DNA from: Ziziphus jujuba
Lineage: Eukaryota; Streptophyta; Magnoliopsida; Rosales; Rhamnaceae
DNA: 64,000 nt
Direction of reading: 5' to 3'
NCBI RefSeq assembly: GCF_031755915.1
Contig: NC_083390.1
Coordinates: forward strand, 13,485,001 to 13,549,000
Each line of letters begins with the position of its first letter. Positions within the stretch are counted from its first letter, which is position 1. The position numbers and the translations under genes were made by a program. Shown here piece by piece: positions 20,711 through 32,377 of this stretch. The notes beneath the pieces were generated by a model. It saw nothing but the letters and a program-made list of their open reading frames with translations, ran no database searches and was not told the origin of the DNA.

Positions 20711-20752
20711 TTGTTCTTTTTAGCTAATCCTTTCCCTACATCTTTCGGATAC
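20711..20752 (+). repeat. copia-B 3' LTR, tail
   Basis: TTGTTCTTTTTAGCTAATCC and CCCTACATCT align with the last 40 bp of the complete copia-B LTR at 38274-38314. The exact end is uncertain by a few bases. Confidence 0.65.
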
Positions 20753-21257
20753 ATGGGAAGACGTGTGTGAGCATCGAAAGAAGAAAAAAATAATAAGCAC
20801 GTGCAACTAGTAAGGGCCAACTATGGTGTTTGAACTTGGAAATTAGGTTTGATCGCATTTATGGAAAAAATGATTTCCAGCCCAATGCAAGTCTAAGCTT
20901 ATGCCACGAGGGACCTTTCCAATTGTTAGAGAGACTAAACAATAATGCATATCATTTAGAAATTGTCAAGTGAGTATAATGTTAGTGCTACTTTTAATGT
21001 TTCTAACTTATCTCATCTCTCTACAGGTGATGACTTTGATTTAAGGACAAATCTGTGAAAAAATAGGGGAATGATGAGGACATGCCTAAAAGCATAACAA
21101 ACTGAAGTCAAGATCATATACAATTGGAGACAGAACCAATAACACGAGCCAAGTGAGTATAATGTTAGTGTTATTTTTAATGTTCCTGACTTATCTCCTT
21201 TCTCTACAGATGATGACTTTGATTTGAGGACAAATCTTTGTAAGAGGAGGGGAATGA
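20753..21257 (+). pseudogene. gypsy pol 3' end with duplicated terminus
   Basis: Relic of the post-integrase region (equivalent of 61620-61960): CCAGCCCAATGCAAGTC (reads AQRKS) near 20879, then GTGAGTATAATGTTAGTG. The last ~100 bp of pol occur twice, at 20969-21071 and 21150-21257, separated by a 77-bp piece of gypsy-C LTR start (21072-21148). The second copy ends in the polypurine tract AAGAGGAGGGGAATGA next to an LTR-D. Confidence 0.65.
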
Positions 21258-22177
21258 TGATGAGGAGAATCCGCCCGTACCCGTACAATCGACTACCCAC
21301 TGGGTGCTGACCCTTTAACACTTTATGAACTCAATTGATATAACCAAAAGGCCATGGAATCATGTCAAGGTAGAAACATAAGCATTTAAATTCCACTTAT
21401 GCGTATGACTCCTCCTGTTGGCTGAAATTGCTCATTTTGCTGCTAGCTTAAACTTCTTTTGTTGTTCAAACAAGTTTGAATTATTCCAATCAAGGAGAAA
21501 CATATGGGTATTATTATTAATCCTATTTAGCATCCTACATGGAATATAGGAGCTGATTTGGAGCCTAAACTAGCTGGTGATTGGATAAAAACAGCTTAGT
21601 TGTCAACTAGTCAACTAGTTTCCTAATTTGAGTTTGACTTTTTGTTTAGGAAACTATCTTTTATTTTAGTTTTTATTTGTTTATTTGCTGGACAAATTAA
21701 CTTAGGAAAGTTGATATTTTATTATTTCAATTGTAAATTAATTATTTTCTAATTCAAAATTAAGGAATTAATTAATACAAATTAGATTAGGAAAGGAGGA
21801 GAATTTGGCCACACCTAGTTTCCTCAACCTATGGTCGGTTTCTCTATGGTGTTGTAAGGTGTTTGTTTTGTCTTTCAAACCTATTTAAAGGTTTATTTTC
21901 TCAATAACAATTTAGTACATTATGCATACAGAAAATTAATTGTGAGCAAGAATTCTCTTTGTTATCTTTGAACACCTAAAACACTTAATAGAAATCAATT
22001 ATGTTAGTTTGACTTATCAATAGGACATCCATTACCTATTGTGGAATCTTCATCATATACCAAGGTTTCTAATCACAAATTTATTAGGGTTAAGGTGTCC
22101 ATTAAAATCTAAACTTAATTTTCGATCCGAGCTAATTTATTGTGGGTTTAAGAGCAAGTCGACCTAGGTTTGTATTA
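21258..22177 (+). repeat. gypsy-D LTR (D2)
   Basis: Starts TGATGAGGAGAATCCGCCC and ends GTTTGTATTA (normally GTATCA). A pol end plus polypurine tract precedes it and a primer-binding site plus leader follows it, so this single LTR is flanked by internal sequence on both sides. Typical body: TTAATTAATACAAATTAGATTAGG, CTATTTAAAGG (TATA-like) near 21890. Confidence 0.8.
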
Positions 22178-22179
22178 TT

Positions 22180-22191
22180 TGACATCAGAGC
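22180..22191 (+). promoter_or_regulatory. gypsy-D primer-binding site
   Basis: TGACATCAGAGC, two mismatches from the Met-tRNA complement, two bases after the LTR. Confidence 0.65.
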
Positions 22192-23638
22192 CCAATTTTG
22201 TTCAGGTTTAATCTATCTTATTTGCTTAATTTTGTTTTGTGTTATTCTACAATTTTAACATTAGGTTAAGGTTATTTCCTATCTATTCAAGATCTGCATA
22301 TTAAAGAAAAAAAAAAAAAGAGATTTTTTTATTCAGAGCCAAATTTGTTCCTTGTTTTGTCCAAAATTTTGCTTCCTAGTTTGTTGGTTGTTTTGCATAT
22401 TAGCTCTTAATAATTTGGTTTATTGTTGATTTTTCTTTTCTACTTTAATCTTTAATTATTTGCATTCATATATTCAAAAAAAGAAAAGAAAAAGGAGTTG
22501 GAGAACATATTGCATAGAACCTACAAATTTTTGCAATTTGTTTTTGTTAAAAGTTGGTCTTGAGTTTCGTGGAATTTTTGTTGTTGGAATTACAAATTTT
22601 GGTATTGATTCTTGCTACTGGAGTTGTGTTTATATTTTCAAAGTAAGCACCAAAAAAAAAAAAAAAAAAGAAGAGAGATTTTTTTACTCATAGCCGAATT
22701 TGTTCCTTGTTTTATCCAAATTTTTGCTTTCTAGTTTGTTAGTTGTTTTGCATATTAGTTCTTAGTAATTTGGTTTATTGTTGATTTTTCTTTGCTTTTT
22801 TAATCTTAATTTGTTGCATTCATATATTCCAAAAAAAAAAAAAAAAAGGAGTTTGAGAACATATTGCATAAAACCTACAAATTTTTGCAATTTGTTCTTG
22901 TTGAAAGTTGATCTCGAGTTTCATGGAATTTTGGTGTTGGAATTGCAATTTTTAGCTTTGATTCTTGCAATTGGAGTTTTTTTATATTCTGATAGAAAGT
23001 GAAAAAAAAATCTGATTAAAAAAAATTTTACTGCACAAAAGGCCGATTTTAAAGTTTGAAAGGCTTGAATATTGTTTGCTTGAGAATTGTTGAAGGTGTT
23101 GCTGTTTCATTCAATATTGGCTGCTAGGATTTGAATTTTGACTGCTAAAATTGTTTGGATTAGAACTGATAAAGAATTTGAAACAAAATCTTAACATTAC
23201 AAAAACTACAACCAACAATTATTCCATACTATGAGCAAAATTTTTATCCTGGTCTTCTTCTTATTATATCCTTGAATTTTTTATTTCTTAATATTCTGGT
23301 CTTCTTCTTATTAATTTCGAAAAATTGCTTGTTGATTTACCTTATTTTGGGTAGTTAGGCCGAGATTAAGTGTTGTCAATTCTCTCGGTATTTGTTTGTT
23401 TTAGTTGCTGTTTTGTTGATAAATTTAATTAAGGCATACTTGTGATCTAGCTGCTGTTTTGAGTGTGATTTATTATAACATTGACATAATTCTTTGAGTG
23501 GAAAAAAGCAATTGAGTGTGAGCTTAAAAGAGGGTTAAAAGCCGAAACTAGTGTGCAAACACGAGTGTTGAGACCTTGTTTAAGTGAAACATGTGAGGGA
23601 GTGATTATGGTGAGAATTTTTATGTTATTTATACTAAC
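22192..23638 (+). other. gypsy-D leader with internal tandem duplication
   Basis: Untranslated leader. A block of about 360 bp (poly-A, AGAGATTTTTTTA, TTTGTTCCTTGTTTT, then CATATTGCATA) is present twice in a row at about 22305-22672 and 22673-23030. The homologous leader at 34944-36022 has one copy. Ends with GAGGGAGTGATTATGG before gag. Confidence 0.7.
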
Positions 23639-23712
23639 ATGGCAGATTCAAGAATGATAAGAGGAGATGGCTCCTTAAGAAATAATGAAGAGGAGTCCGT
23701 GGGATTCAAAGG
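23639..23712 (+). pseudogene. gypsy-D gag, first 24 codons
   Basis: ATG at 23639 followed by ADSRMIRGDGSLRNNEEES. The frame is cut at 23712 by element A2 and resumes at 30590 in the same frame after the duplicated AAAGG. Confidence 0.75.
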
Positions 23713-24615
23713 TGACAAGGACATGACTAGAAGCACCTCAGGATGAAGTTCAAAGCCACTTCAAATCTCTATGGGACCAATAACCAGGGCAAGAGCAAAG
23801 AGGTTTAAAGAAGTATTAAATTGTTTAATCCAGTTGGTGTTCACATCTCAATGAAGCAAGTTTATTATTGAAGATGAACCAAAATTGGTCCATATGATTG
23901 GAACGATGGATGCCACATGAAAGAGAGCTTAACGCAAGGAATTCTATAACATGGTGATGTGGCAGGTTTTGATGACATGGATTGTTACGTGGCATTCTAT
24001 GGTGACATGGCACTTTTGCCATGTGGAGGGTGATACGCGCCTACATGGCTTCCAACTAACCTTAGCCAAATTTTATAATTAGGAAAATATTAATTTTTAT
24101 TTATGTCTTGATTGGATTTTGGCATATTGCCTATTTACTTTCCTAATTTAATTTTTATTAGGTTTTTAAATTACTTTCCTAATTTTATTAGAGTTGAAAT
24201 GGTCAAAGTATTAAAGGCCATTCAAATTAGGAAACTAGGAGCCAAATTAGGTTTCCTAAACCTAATTTTCGTCTATCTTTATTTTTAGTAAATTTAGGAA
24301 AGCTTTTAATTTATTTTACCTATTTAAAGGCACAAAAGTCATGAATAAAAAGGAGATTACAATTTTGATTCAAAGTGAGAGTGATTCTCTTGGTTCTCTA
24401 AAAACTATATTGAACTTTTCAAGCTTTTCTTGTGGAGTTCAAATTTGACTTATCAATAGGTTATTCCACTCCCTATTGTGGTGTCTTCACCATACCAAGG
24501 TTCTTACCTCAAATATAGGTAAAGGATCGAGGTCTTCCATTGATAATTTGTAATTAGACGATCGAAATCAATCTTTATTACAGGTTTAAAGGCACGTCGC
24601 TCTAGGTTCGTATCA
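23713..24615 (+). repeat. A2 5' LTR
   Basis: 903 bp, TGACAAGGACATGAC to GGTTCGTATCA. Contains a single unit of the 24-bp minisatellite near 24250-24270 and a TATA-like CTATTTAAAGG near 24321. Confidence 0.88.
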
Positions 24616-24618
24616 ATT

Positions 24619-24630
24619 TGGTATCAAAGC
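24619..24630 (+). promoter_or_regulatory. A2 primer-binding site
   Basis: TGGTATCAAAGC, one mismatch from the Met-tRNA complement, three bases after the LTR. Confidence 0.85.
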
Positions 24631-25523
24631 TAGTTTCTAATTACAGGTTTGATCTATCTATCTTTGTTTTCATCATTTTTCTTTGTTCTTGGCTTTCTGC
24701 GATTTTAGCAGTAGGTTAGAAATTGCATCTTCGATTTCTTTGGTTGTATTATCCATTTGGTCACTGCGTTCTTCTTTGCATCTTTTCTTTTTTTGTTCTT
24801 CTTCATTCACCCGATCACAGCTTACATATATTAAAAAAAAAAAAATTTCTTTGTTCTTCCTTGCATCCTAACCTTTGTGGTCGATGGCTTGGTGTGTTCT
24901 GATTGAAGTTCAGTGCGATTGGTATTACTATAGTTTGATAAAGATTGTTATGGTTGCTTGAACAAAAAAAAAAAAGAGAGAGAGATTCATTCTTAAAATT
25001 TTTCTTGTTATAGTGGTTTGTGGCATTGAATTATTGAGATTTCAAGAGAAAATAGGTGGTGAAAGTTTGTTGGTTGATTTGAGGATCACCAAAAACAAGC
25101 AAAAATCAATACCGAAAATAAAGTTTGTTGAATAGTCACTAATTCCACTTTGCAAATCTCATTCCAATTTGTTCTTAACGTTCTAGTTTCTTATGTTTAT
25201 GCCAAATTTCTTGTTGAAAACTAAATTTATCATCATTGCCTTTTTCTTGTTACTTTTTCTTAGCTTTTCTTTCATAACTGTTTGATAGGTTTAATTGAAC
25301 TGTTACTTGCTAGTTTGATTTAGTTTGAAATTAGTTTGCAAAGAAGCAAATAGAAATACTAAGGTGGTAAAAGGCAAGAGAGGTGAGAATTATAGAGGGT
25401 AAAAGCCGAAATATAACTAGAGTGCAAACACGAGTGAATTGAGACCTTGAATTTGAGCAAAACATATGAGGGAGTGTTGTGAGGCCCTTTTTACTAACAA
25501 GTTTTGCCAAAAAAAAAAAAATC
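24631..25523 (+). other. A2 untranslated leader
   Basis: Homologous to 18867-19749 and to the first ~190 bp of the window. The frame at 24683-24871 is not conserved in the sister copies and is treated as spurious. Confidence 0.65.
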
Positions 25524-26750
25524 ATGTCACAAGACCAAAGCAAAGAAAGCATGGAAGGAACTCCACGTGTGGCTAATCCAAAGTTATACATTCAAGCCAT
25601 GGTGGGAGAACTCCAAAGAGCACTACGGATGGAGATCGGCCAGATCCATGATAGGTTGGATAGGATGGGATCATCAATCCAAACGCCGCAGCAACGACCA
25701 CCATCAAGGCTTACTCATGGTCGTGGGAGAGGAAGAAATTCTCCAAGAGGGGAAGATTTTGAGCGAGTGAGAGATGACTATGAGGAAGAAGAAGAATACA
25801 TTGGTTCGGGTACCAATCAATTCCGTGGAAGAGAGATATTAGACCGTGACAATGACTATGGAGGAATTAAGATGAAAATACCATCATTCCAAGGAAAAAG
25901 TGATCCAGAAGCTTATCTTGAGTGGGAGAAGAGGATTGAGATGGTATTTGATTGTCAGAAATATTCGGAAGCTAAAAAGGTTAAATCAGTTGCTGTTGAA
26001 TTCACGGACCATGCTATCGGATAATGGGACAAAGAGACACTTTCTAGGAGGCGAGTGGGTCAAAGACCTATAGATACATAGGAGGAGATGAAGGCTTTGA
26101 TGAGGAAGCATTTTGTACCTAGCCATTACTATAAGAGCATTTTTCAAAAGCTACAAAGCTTGTCTCAAAGAAATAGGAGTGTGGAGGACTATTATAAGGA
26201 GATGGAAATATTTATGTTGAGGGCTAATGTTGAGGAGGATAAGGAGGCTACAATGGCACGTTTCTTAGCTAGTTTGAATAGGAAAATAACAAATCACGTG
26301 GATTTGCATCATTATGTGGAGATTGAGGAGATGTTGCACATGGCCATCAAAGTAGAGCAACAACTCAACAGGTAGGGTACCACAAAACCTAGTATTGCTT
26401 AAAATGGTTGGAAAGCAATCTCATCCATAGGGAAACCCAATCAACCCAAGTTTGAAGATAAAGCCCCCACACGGCCTAAATTCGAAGCTAAGGCCGAACC
26501 ATCCTCATCCAAGAAAATAAGTAAATCAGATTCACCTTCAACTAGAAATCGAGATATCGTGTGCTTTAAATGTCAAGGTAGGGGTCATATTACAAGTTAA
26601 TGTGCTAATAAGAGGGTCATGGTGATTCGGGAAAGCGGAGAAACTGAATCTCAAGAGGAAGAGTCAGATAATGAATCCATGCCACCATTGGAGGATGTTG
26701 GTGATGAAGATGAAGATGAAGATGATTACAAGTACTAGGTTCGTGGGGAC
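25524..26750 (+). pseudogene. A2 gag relic
   Basis: Gag from ATG 25524 (MSQDQSKESMEG), the best preserved gypsy-A gag: coiled start, GRGRGRNSPRG basic stretch, acidic EEEEYIGSG, conserved IPSFQGKSDPEAYLEWEKRI, second half at 26088-26375. Stops at 26022 (TAA) and 26079 (TAG) replace Trp codons of sister copies; TAA near 26399 and 26597 replace Gln. Zinc knuckle CFKCQGRGHITS at about 26560-26600 has lost its last Cys context through that stop. The acidic linker breaks at 26754 at the solo LTR. Confidence 0.85.
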
Positions 26751-26754
26751 TTAT

Positions 26755-27891
26755 TGATACGAACTTAGGACGACCTGCTCCTAAACCCGTATTATATTAG
26801 CCCGGATCTTTAATTAAGTTCAAGTTCTAATGGAATGGACCTCAACCCCTAACCAACCTGTGGTTAGAAACCTTGGTATAATGTAGACGCCACAATAGGG
26901 GATGGAAAACCTATTGATAAGTCAAGCTAAAACAACCAATTCTCCAATGGTGTTTTAGGTGTTCTCAAAGAACAAAGAGATAATTAATCTCACATGTATT
27001 TTCTTAATCAAATCAAAGTTGTATTCTTATTGATAACTAACCCTTTAAATAGGCTACAAATCCATGAAATAAAACCCTAGAACATAAAGAAATCCAGCCA
27101 CCACACATAAAGAAACCTAGTTGGCCGAAACTATACTTCCTTTCCTAATCTAAATTTGATTAATTAATTCCTTTATATTAAATTAGGAATTAATTAATTT
27201 ACAATGGAAATAATAAAATAAAAACCTTCCTAAAGTTATTTGTCCAGAAAATAAATAAATAAAAGCCAAAAAGTAATGGTAGTTTCCTAAAACAAAAAGT
27301 AAAAACAAATTAGGAAACTAAAAATGCTAGCCTTTTTGATCAAGTTGACTTTGATCAATCTTTGACCTCTTTGAGCTCCAAATCAGCTTCTATATGCTTT
27401 TTAGGATGCCAAATAAACTGAATATGAAAGCCCACACGTTGCCCATGCTTGGAAAAATAAGAAAAGGCTAATACAGTAAAATACAGTAAAGCCAGCAAGC
27501 AATACAGCAAATTCGGCCAAATTGTTGATGCTGTCCGTACAAGCCCTTTTTAATTGCATTTGAGGCTGCTTTAACTTGATTCCATGACCTCTTAGGCATA
27601 TGTATTGAACCCGTAAAGCATTGGCACCATTTCATGCTTCTCGGACTCCAAAAATGTACCAAAACCGTCACCCAGGTCCGTATCGGCTTCCACCACTTGG
27701 ATGCTTCGAATAGGCTTTGTATCTTCAAGTATGGACAAGCTCTGTTGAGATTGATTACCCTCTGTATAAATACTCCCAGTTTGTCCTTAAATCTTTTAAT
27801 TTGAGCTCTTGTGATTGGCCTAGTCTTCATCCGTGTCGAGTCAGCACCATAGCGGGTTATCGGTGGAGCGGGCTCGGGCGGAATCACATCA
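26755..27891 (-). mobile_element. solo gypsy-D LTR (D5)
   Basis: 1137-bp minus-oriented LTR, plus-strand ends TGATACGAACTTAGG and CGGAATCACATCA. CTTAT at 26750-26754 and 27892-27896 is a perfect target duplication, and A2 coding sequence continues across it (GDLS then LARRALAVYKD). No internal region, so a solo LTR. On the minus strand its start encodes RPITRAQIKRFKDKL (within 27468-27899). Confidence 0.92.
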
Positions 27892-28536
27892 CTTATCATT
27901 GCTTGCTAGGAGAGCTCTAGCTGTTTATAAAGATGAGAAGGAAGTGCAATGGGAAAACATCTTTCATACTAGGTGCAAATTCAAAGATAAGATATGTAGT
28001 ATGATTATTGATAGTGGAGTTGTACTAATGTTGCTAGTGTTACTATGGTTCAAAAATTAGGTTTACCAACTATGAAGCATCTAGAACCCTGTAAGCTACA
28101 ATGGCTTAATGATTGTGAAGAGTTGAAGGTGAATAATCAAATGGAGATTGCATTCTCTATTGGTGATTATGAAGAGGTTATTTATGATGTGCTGCCACTG
28201 CAAGCTGGTCATATGCTTTTGGGACATCCATGGCAATTTGATAGAGACACTAATCATCATGGTCGTACTAATAAGATCATTTTTAACTTCAAGGGTAAAT
28301 GAGTAGTGCTTATGCCAATGACTCCTAAACATGTTTTTGATGATCAATTAGCTTAACAAAGAAGGAGAGAAGCTGAACAACAACAAAATCAAGTTATGTC
28401 CAACAACCAAGAGAAGAAAAAGAGTGGTGAGGCTGAGAGTGTGAGAGAAAAAGAAAAGAAAAAGAGTGGAAATGAAAAAGAGAGTTTTTATGCAAAACAG
28501 AGTGAAGTAAAGGAGGTTTTATAGTGTAAAAGGCCT
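27892..28536 (+). pseudogene. A2 protease region relic
   Basis: ARRALAVYKDEKEVQ then a protease-like region in which the IIDGGSCTN block is frameshifted near 28015. Continues with LGLPTMKHLEPCKLQWLND and GHMLLGHPWQFDRDT (28202-28250), the family's usual protease C-terminus, and a Lys/Glu-rich spacer. Confidence 0.75.
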
Positions 28537-29330
28537 ATGATTGTAATAATGTACAAAGAAGCATATATGAATCATTTAACTAACCCTGGTGAATCTGTTT
28601 TGCCTAGTTCTATTGTTTCTCTTTTGCAGGAGTTCAATGATGTCTTTCCCAAGGAGATTCCAAGTGGGTTACCACCAATTAGAGGGATCGAACATCAAAT
28701 TGATTTTTTTCCAGGATCAACAATTATAAACCGACCGGCTTATAGGAGTAATCCGGATGAGACAAAGGAGCTTCAAAGGTAGGTAAGTGAATTACTTGAA
28801 AAGGAATATGTTAGAGAAAGCATGAGTCCATGTGCTATACCTTTTTTATTAGTCCCTAAGAAAGATGGAACGTGGAGAATGTGTGTAGATTATAGGGCTA
28901 TTAACAGTACAACTATCAAATATCATCATCCTATTCCTAGGTTAGATGATATGCTTGATGAATCGTATGGTGCATGGATGGTTTCAAAAATTGATTTTAA
29001 GAGTGGTTATAATCAAATTCACATGAAGGAAGATGATGAATGGAAAATAGCATTTAAAACAAAGCATAGTTTGTATGAGTGGTTGGTTATGCCATTTAGG
29101 TTAACTAATGCCCCTAGCACTTTTATGAGATTAATGAATCATGTCATGTGTCCATTCACTAGAAAATTTATGGTTGTCTATTTTGATGATATTCTTGTAC
29201 ACAGTCAAAATTTAGATGATCATGTAAGACATCTTAGATTAATTTTTTAGGAGTGCTTCGGAAAGAAAGATTATTTGGAAATATTAAAAAGTGTGATTTT
29301 TGTCGAAATGAGCTTATATGTCTAGGATTT
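28537..29330 (+). pseudogene. A2 reverse transcriptase relic
   Basis: RT with [41 protein letters not shown] and a complete YFDD at 29179-29190. A TAG at 28780 stands where other copies have CAG (LQWQVNE). The frame ends at 29250 and shifts. RT stops at LGFV near 29330, where a deletion joins it to the end of pol. Confidence 0.82.
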
Positions 29331-29583
29331 GTTATGATAGTGTTTGACCCAGGAGATTGGGTTTGGTTATGCTTAAGAAAGTAAAGGTTTCTGAAGCAAC
29401 AAAAGTCAGAGTTTATGCTATGTGGGGATGGACCTTTTCAAGTTCTAGAGCAGATTAATGAAACACTTACAAATCAGACCTTCCAGGTGACTATAACATA
29501 AGTGCTACTTTTAATGTTGCTGATTTATCTCTTTTTTATGCAGATGATGATTTAAGAAAAAATCATTTTCAAGAGGAGGGGAA
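29331..29583 (+). pseudogene. A2 pol C-terminal relic
   Basis: IVFDPGDWVWLCLRK starts directly after the deleted RNase H/integrase part, then GDGPFQVLEQIN in the same order as A1. Ends with the polypurine tract CAAGAGGAGGGGAA before the 3' LTR. Confidence 0.75.
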
Positions 29584-30584
29584 TGATGAGGACATGACTA
29601 GGAGCACCTCAAGATGGAGTCCAAAGCCACTTCAAATCTCTACGAGACCAATAACAAGGGCAAGAGCAAAGAGGTTTAAAGAAGCACTAAATTGTTGAAT
29701 CCCGGCAGTGTCCACATCTCAAGGAAGCAGGTTCATTACTAAAGATGAACCAAAATTGGTCCATATGATTGGAACAATGGATGTCAATATGAAAGAGAGC
29801 TTAACGTAAGGAATCCAAAAACATGGTGATGTGGCAAGTTTTGATGACATGGATGGTGACATGGCATCCTATGGTGACATGGCACTTTTGCTATGTAGAG
29901 AGTGATATACGCCTACATGGCTTCCAACTAAGTTTAGCCGAATTTTATAATTAGGAAACATTAATTTTTATTTATGTCTTGATTGGATTTTGGCATGTTG
30001 CCTATTTACTTTCCTAATTTAGTTTTTATTAGGTTTTTAAATTACTTTCCTAATTTTATTAAGGTTGAATTGGTCAAAGTATTACAGGCCATTTAAATTA
30101 GGAAACTAGGAGCCAAATTAGGTTTCCTAAACCTAACCAAATTAGGTTTCCTAAACTTAACCAAATTCGGTTTCCTAAACCTAACCACATCAGGTTTCTT
30201 AAACCTAACCAAATCAGGTTTCCTAAACCTAATTTTCGTCCATCTTTATTTCTAGTAAATTTAGGAAAGCTTTGTAATTTATTTTACCTATTTAAAGGCA
30301 CAAAAGTCATGAACAAAAAGGAGATTTCAATTTTGATTCAAAGTGAGAGTGATTCTCTTGGTTCTCTAAGAACTGTATCGAACTTTTCAAGCTTTTCTTA
30401 TGGAGTTCAAATTTCACTTATCAATAGGTTATTCCCCACCTTATTGTAGCGTCTTCACCATACCAAGGTTCTTACCTCAAATATAGGTAAATGTTCGAGG
30501 TCTTCTATTGATAATTTGTAATTAGACTACCCAAATCAATCTTTGTTACGAGACGTGGAGGCAAGTCGCTCTAGATTCATATCA
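29584..30584 (+). repeat. A2 3' LTR
   Basis: 1001 bp, TGATGAGGACATGAC to GATTCATATCA. It contains five minisatellite units (30113-30233) against one in the 5' LTR, which explains nearly all of the 98-bp length difference. Confidence 0.88.
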
Positions 30585-30589
30585 AAAGG

Positions 30590-31260
30590 GGATTCTAGAG
30601 CTACGAGAAGTGGAGTCGAACCTACCGACATGATGGCGGTTTTGAAGCAAGTCCAAATGATGAATGCTCGCTTTGATCACCTATATCAAAGAATGGACAA
30701 ATTTGAGAATTCACATGGTGGGCTGAATCTTATGGTGGATTTCAATGGAGGCCGTAGACGTCCTAGGGTAGGATTTAAGGAAGATAATTATGGAGACAAT
30801 CTAGAGGAGTTTGATGATATTTTTGCATTCCAAGGAAGGCAAAACTGTGGGAGGCAAGTTAGAGATGAGGACGATGACCTTGAGAATGTTAAAGTGAATA
30901 TCCCACCATTTTTGAGGAAAAGTGATCTGGAGGCATACTTAGAGTGGGAGGAGCATATGGAGATGATATTTTATTGCCATAACTATTCCGAGGTAAAGAA
31001 TTTGAAATTGGTCATTATGCACTCTAATGGTGGACTAATGAGCAAAGTACCCGAAGGAGATTTGGTGATGAATTGATTACTACTTGGCAACAAATGAGAT
31101 GAGCCATGAGGAAGAGATTAGTGCCGATGCACTATCATAGGTTGCTGCATTAAAGACTCCAATCTTTAACCCAAGGAAGTTGGACTGTGGAAGGATATGG
31201 AGATGCTTATGATGAGATTGAACATGAATGATGATCTTGAGGCAATCATGGCACGGTTTC
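30590..31260 (+). pseudogene. gypsy-D gag relic, second part
   Basis: Resumes the frame from 23712: SGVEPTDMMAVLKQVQMMNA, then acidic linker and NIPPFLRKSDLEAYLEWEEHM. Frameshifted after about 31000. Broken at 31260 (MARF codons) by a solo LTR and continued at 32378. Confidence 0.8.
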
Positions 31261-32372
31261 TGATGAGGATCCGCCCGAGCTTGCACAACCGACAACCCGT
31301 TGGGGTACATATCCGACACGAATGAAGACCGGACCAATCACTAGAGCTCAAGCTAAAAGGTTTAGGGATCACCTTGCTGCCTTTATCCAGGGCACAATCC
31401 ATTCTCAAGAGGGCATGTCTATTCCCCAAGAACCAAGACCTATTTTGAGCATACAAGTGGTGGAAGTAGGTACGGGCCTGGGTAGTGGTTTTGGTACTTT
31501 TAAGGTGTCCGAGCAGCATGAACTGAATCCAATGCTTCATGGATTCAATACATATATATAAGAGGATATGGAATCAATTCAAGGCAGCTTCAAAACCATT
31601 CAAAGGAGGGGTGTGCGCATAAGTAGAAATTTGGCCAGAATTTTGCTGTTTTCTTGTGGGCTTTACTATATTTTGCTGAGTTGGCTTTTTCTCTTCCTTT
31701 CAAGCAAGGGCAACGTGTGGGACTTCATGCTCAGCTTATTTGGCATCCTACAAAGCATATTGAAGCTGATTTGGAGCTTAAATTGGTCAAAGAATGGTCA
31801 AAGTCAATTTAGTTTCCAAATTTAATTCTACTTTTTATTTTAGGTAATTACCATTAATTTTTTTGTTTTTATTTATTTATTTGCTGGACAAATAAGTTTA
31901 GAAAAGTTATTATTTTAATATTTTTATTGTAAATTAATTAATTTTTAATTCAAAATAAATGAATTAATTAATTAAAATTAGTTTAGAAAAGAAGTGAGAA
32001 TTTCGGCAATCATAGGAAACCACTTTCTATGGCCGAGTTTCCCTTTTGTTTTTAAGGTTTTATTTTGTGACTTTGTAGCCTATTTAAAGGCTTATTTTTC
32101 AATAAGAATTAAGCTTGAATTTTATACAGAAAATTATTTGTGAGATTGAATTCTCTTTGTTCTTTTAAACACCTAAAACACCATTAGTGAATGAGTGTTT
32201 TAGTTTGATTTATCAATAGGCCTTCCATCACCTATTGTGGTGTCTGCATTATATATCAAGGTTTCTAATCACATGTTAGTTAGGGATCAAGATGACCATT
32301 ACAACTTAAACATAATTAGATCCGGACTAATACAATACGGGTTTAGGAGCAGGTCATCATAAGTTTATATCA
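31261..32372 (+). mobile_element. solo gypsy-D LTR (D3)
   Basis: 1112 bp, TGATGAGGATCCGCCCGAG to GTTTATATCA, with perfect target duplication GTTTC (31256-31260 and 32373-32377). Its first 300 bp hold an open frame containing MKTGPITRAQAKRFRDHLA (31322-31561), the LTR-encoded polyprotein tail. Confidence 0.92.
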
Positions 32373-32377
32373 GTTTC

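Larger units (their letters stand above)
23713..30584 (+). mobile_element. gypsy-A element A2 (internally deleted, carries a solo LTR)
   Basis: Plus-oriented element with LTRs 23713-24615 and 29584-30584 and perfect target duplications AAAGG (23708-23712 and 30585-30589) inside gypsy-D gag. Gag, protease and RT are present but broken by stops. RNase H and integrase core are deleted with the same junction as A1. A solo gypsy-D LTR sits at 26755-27891. Without that insertion it is about 5.7 kb. Confidence 0.92.
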
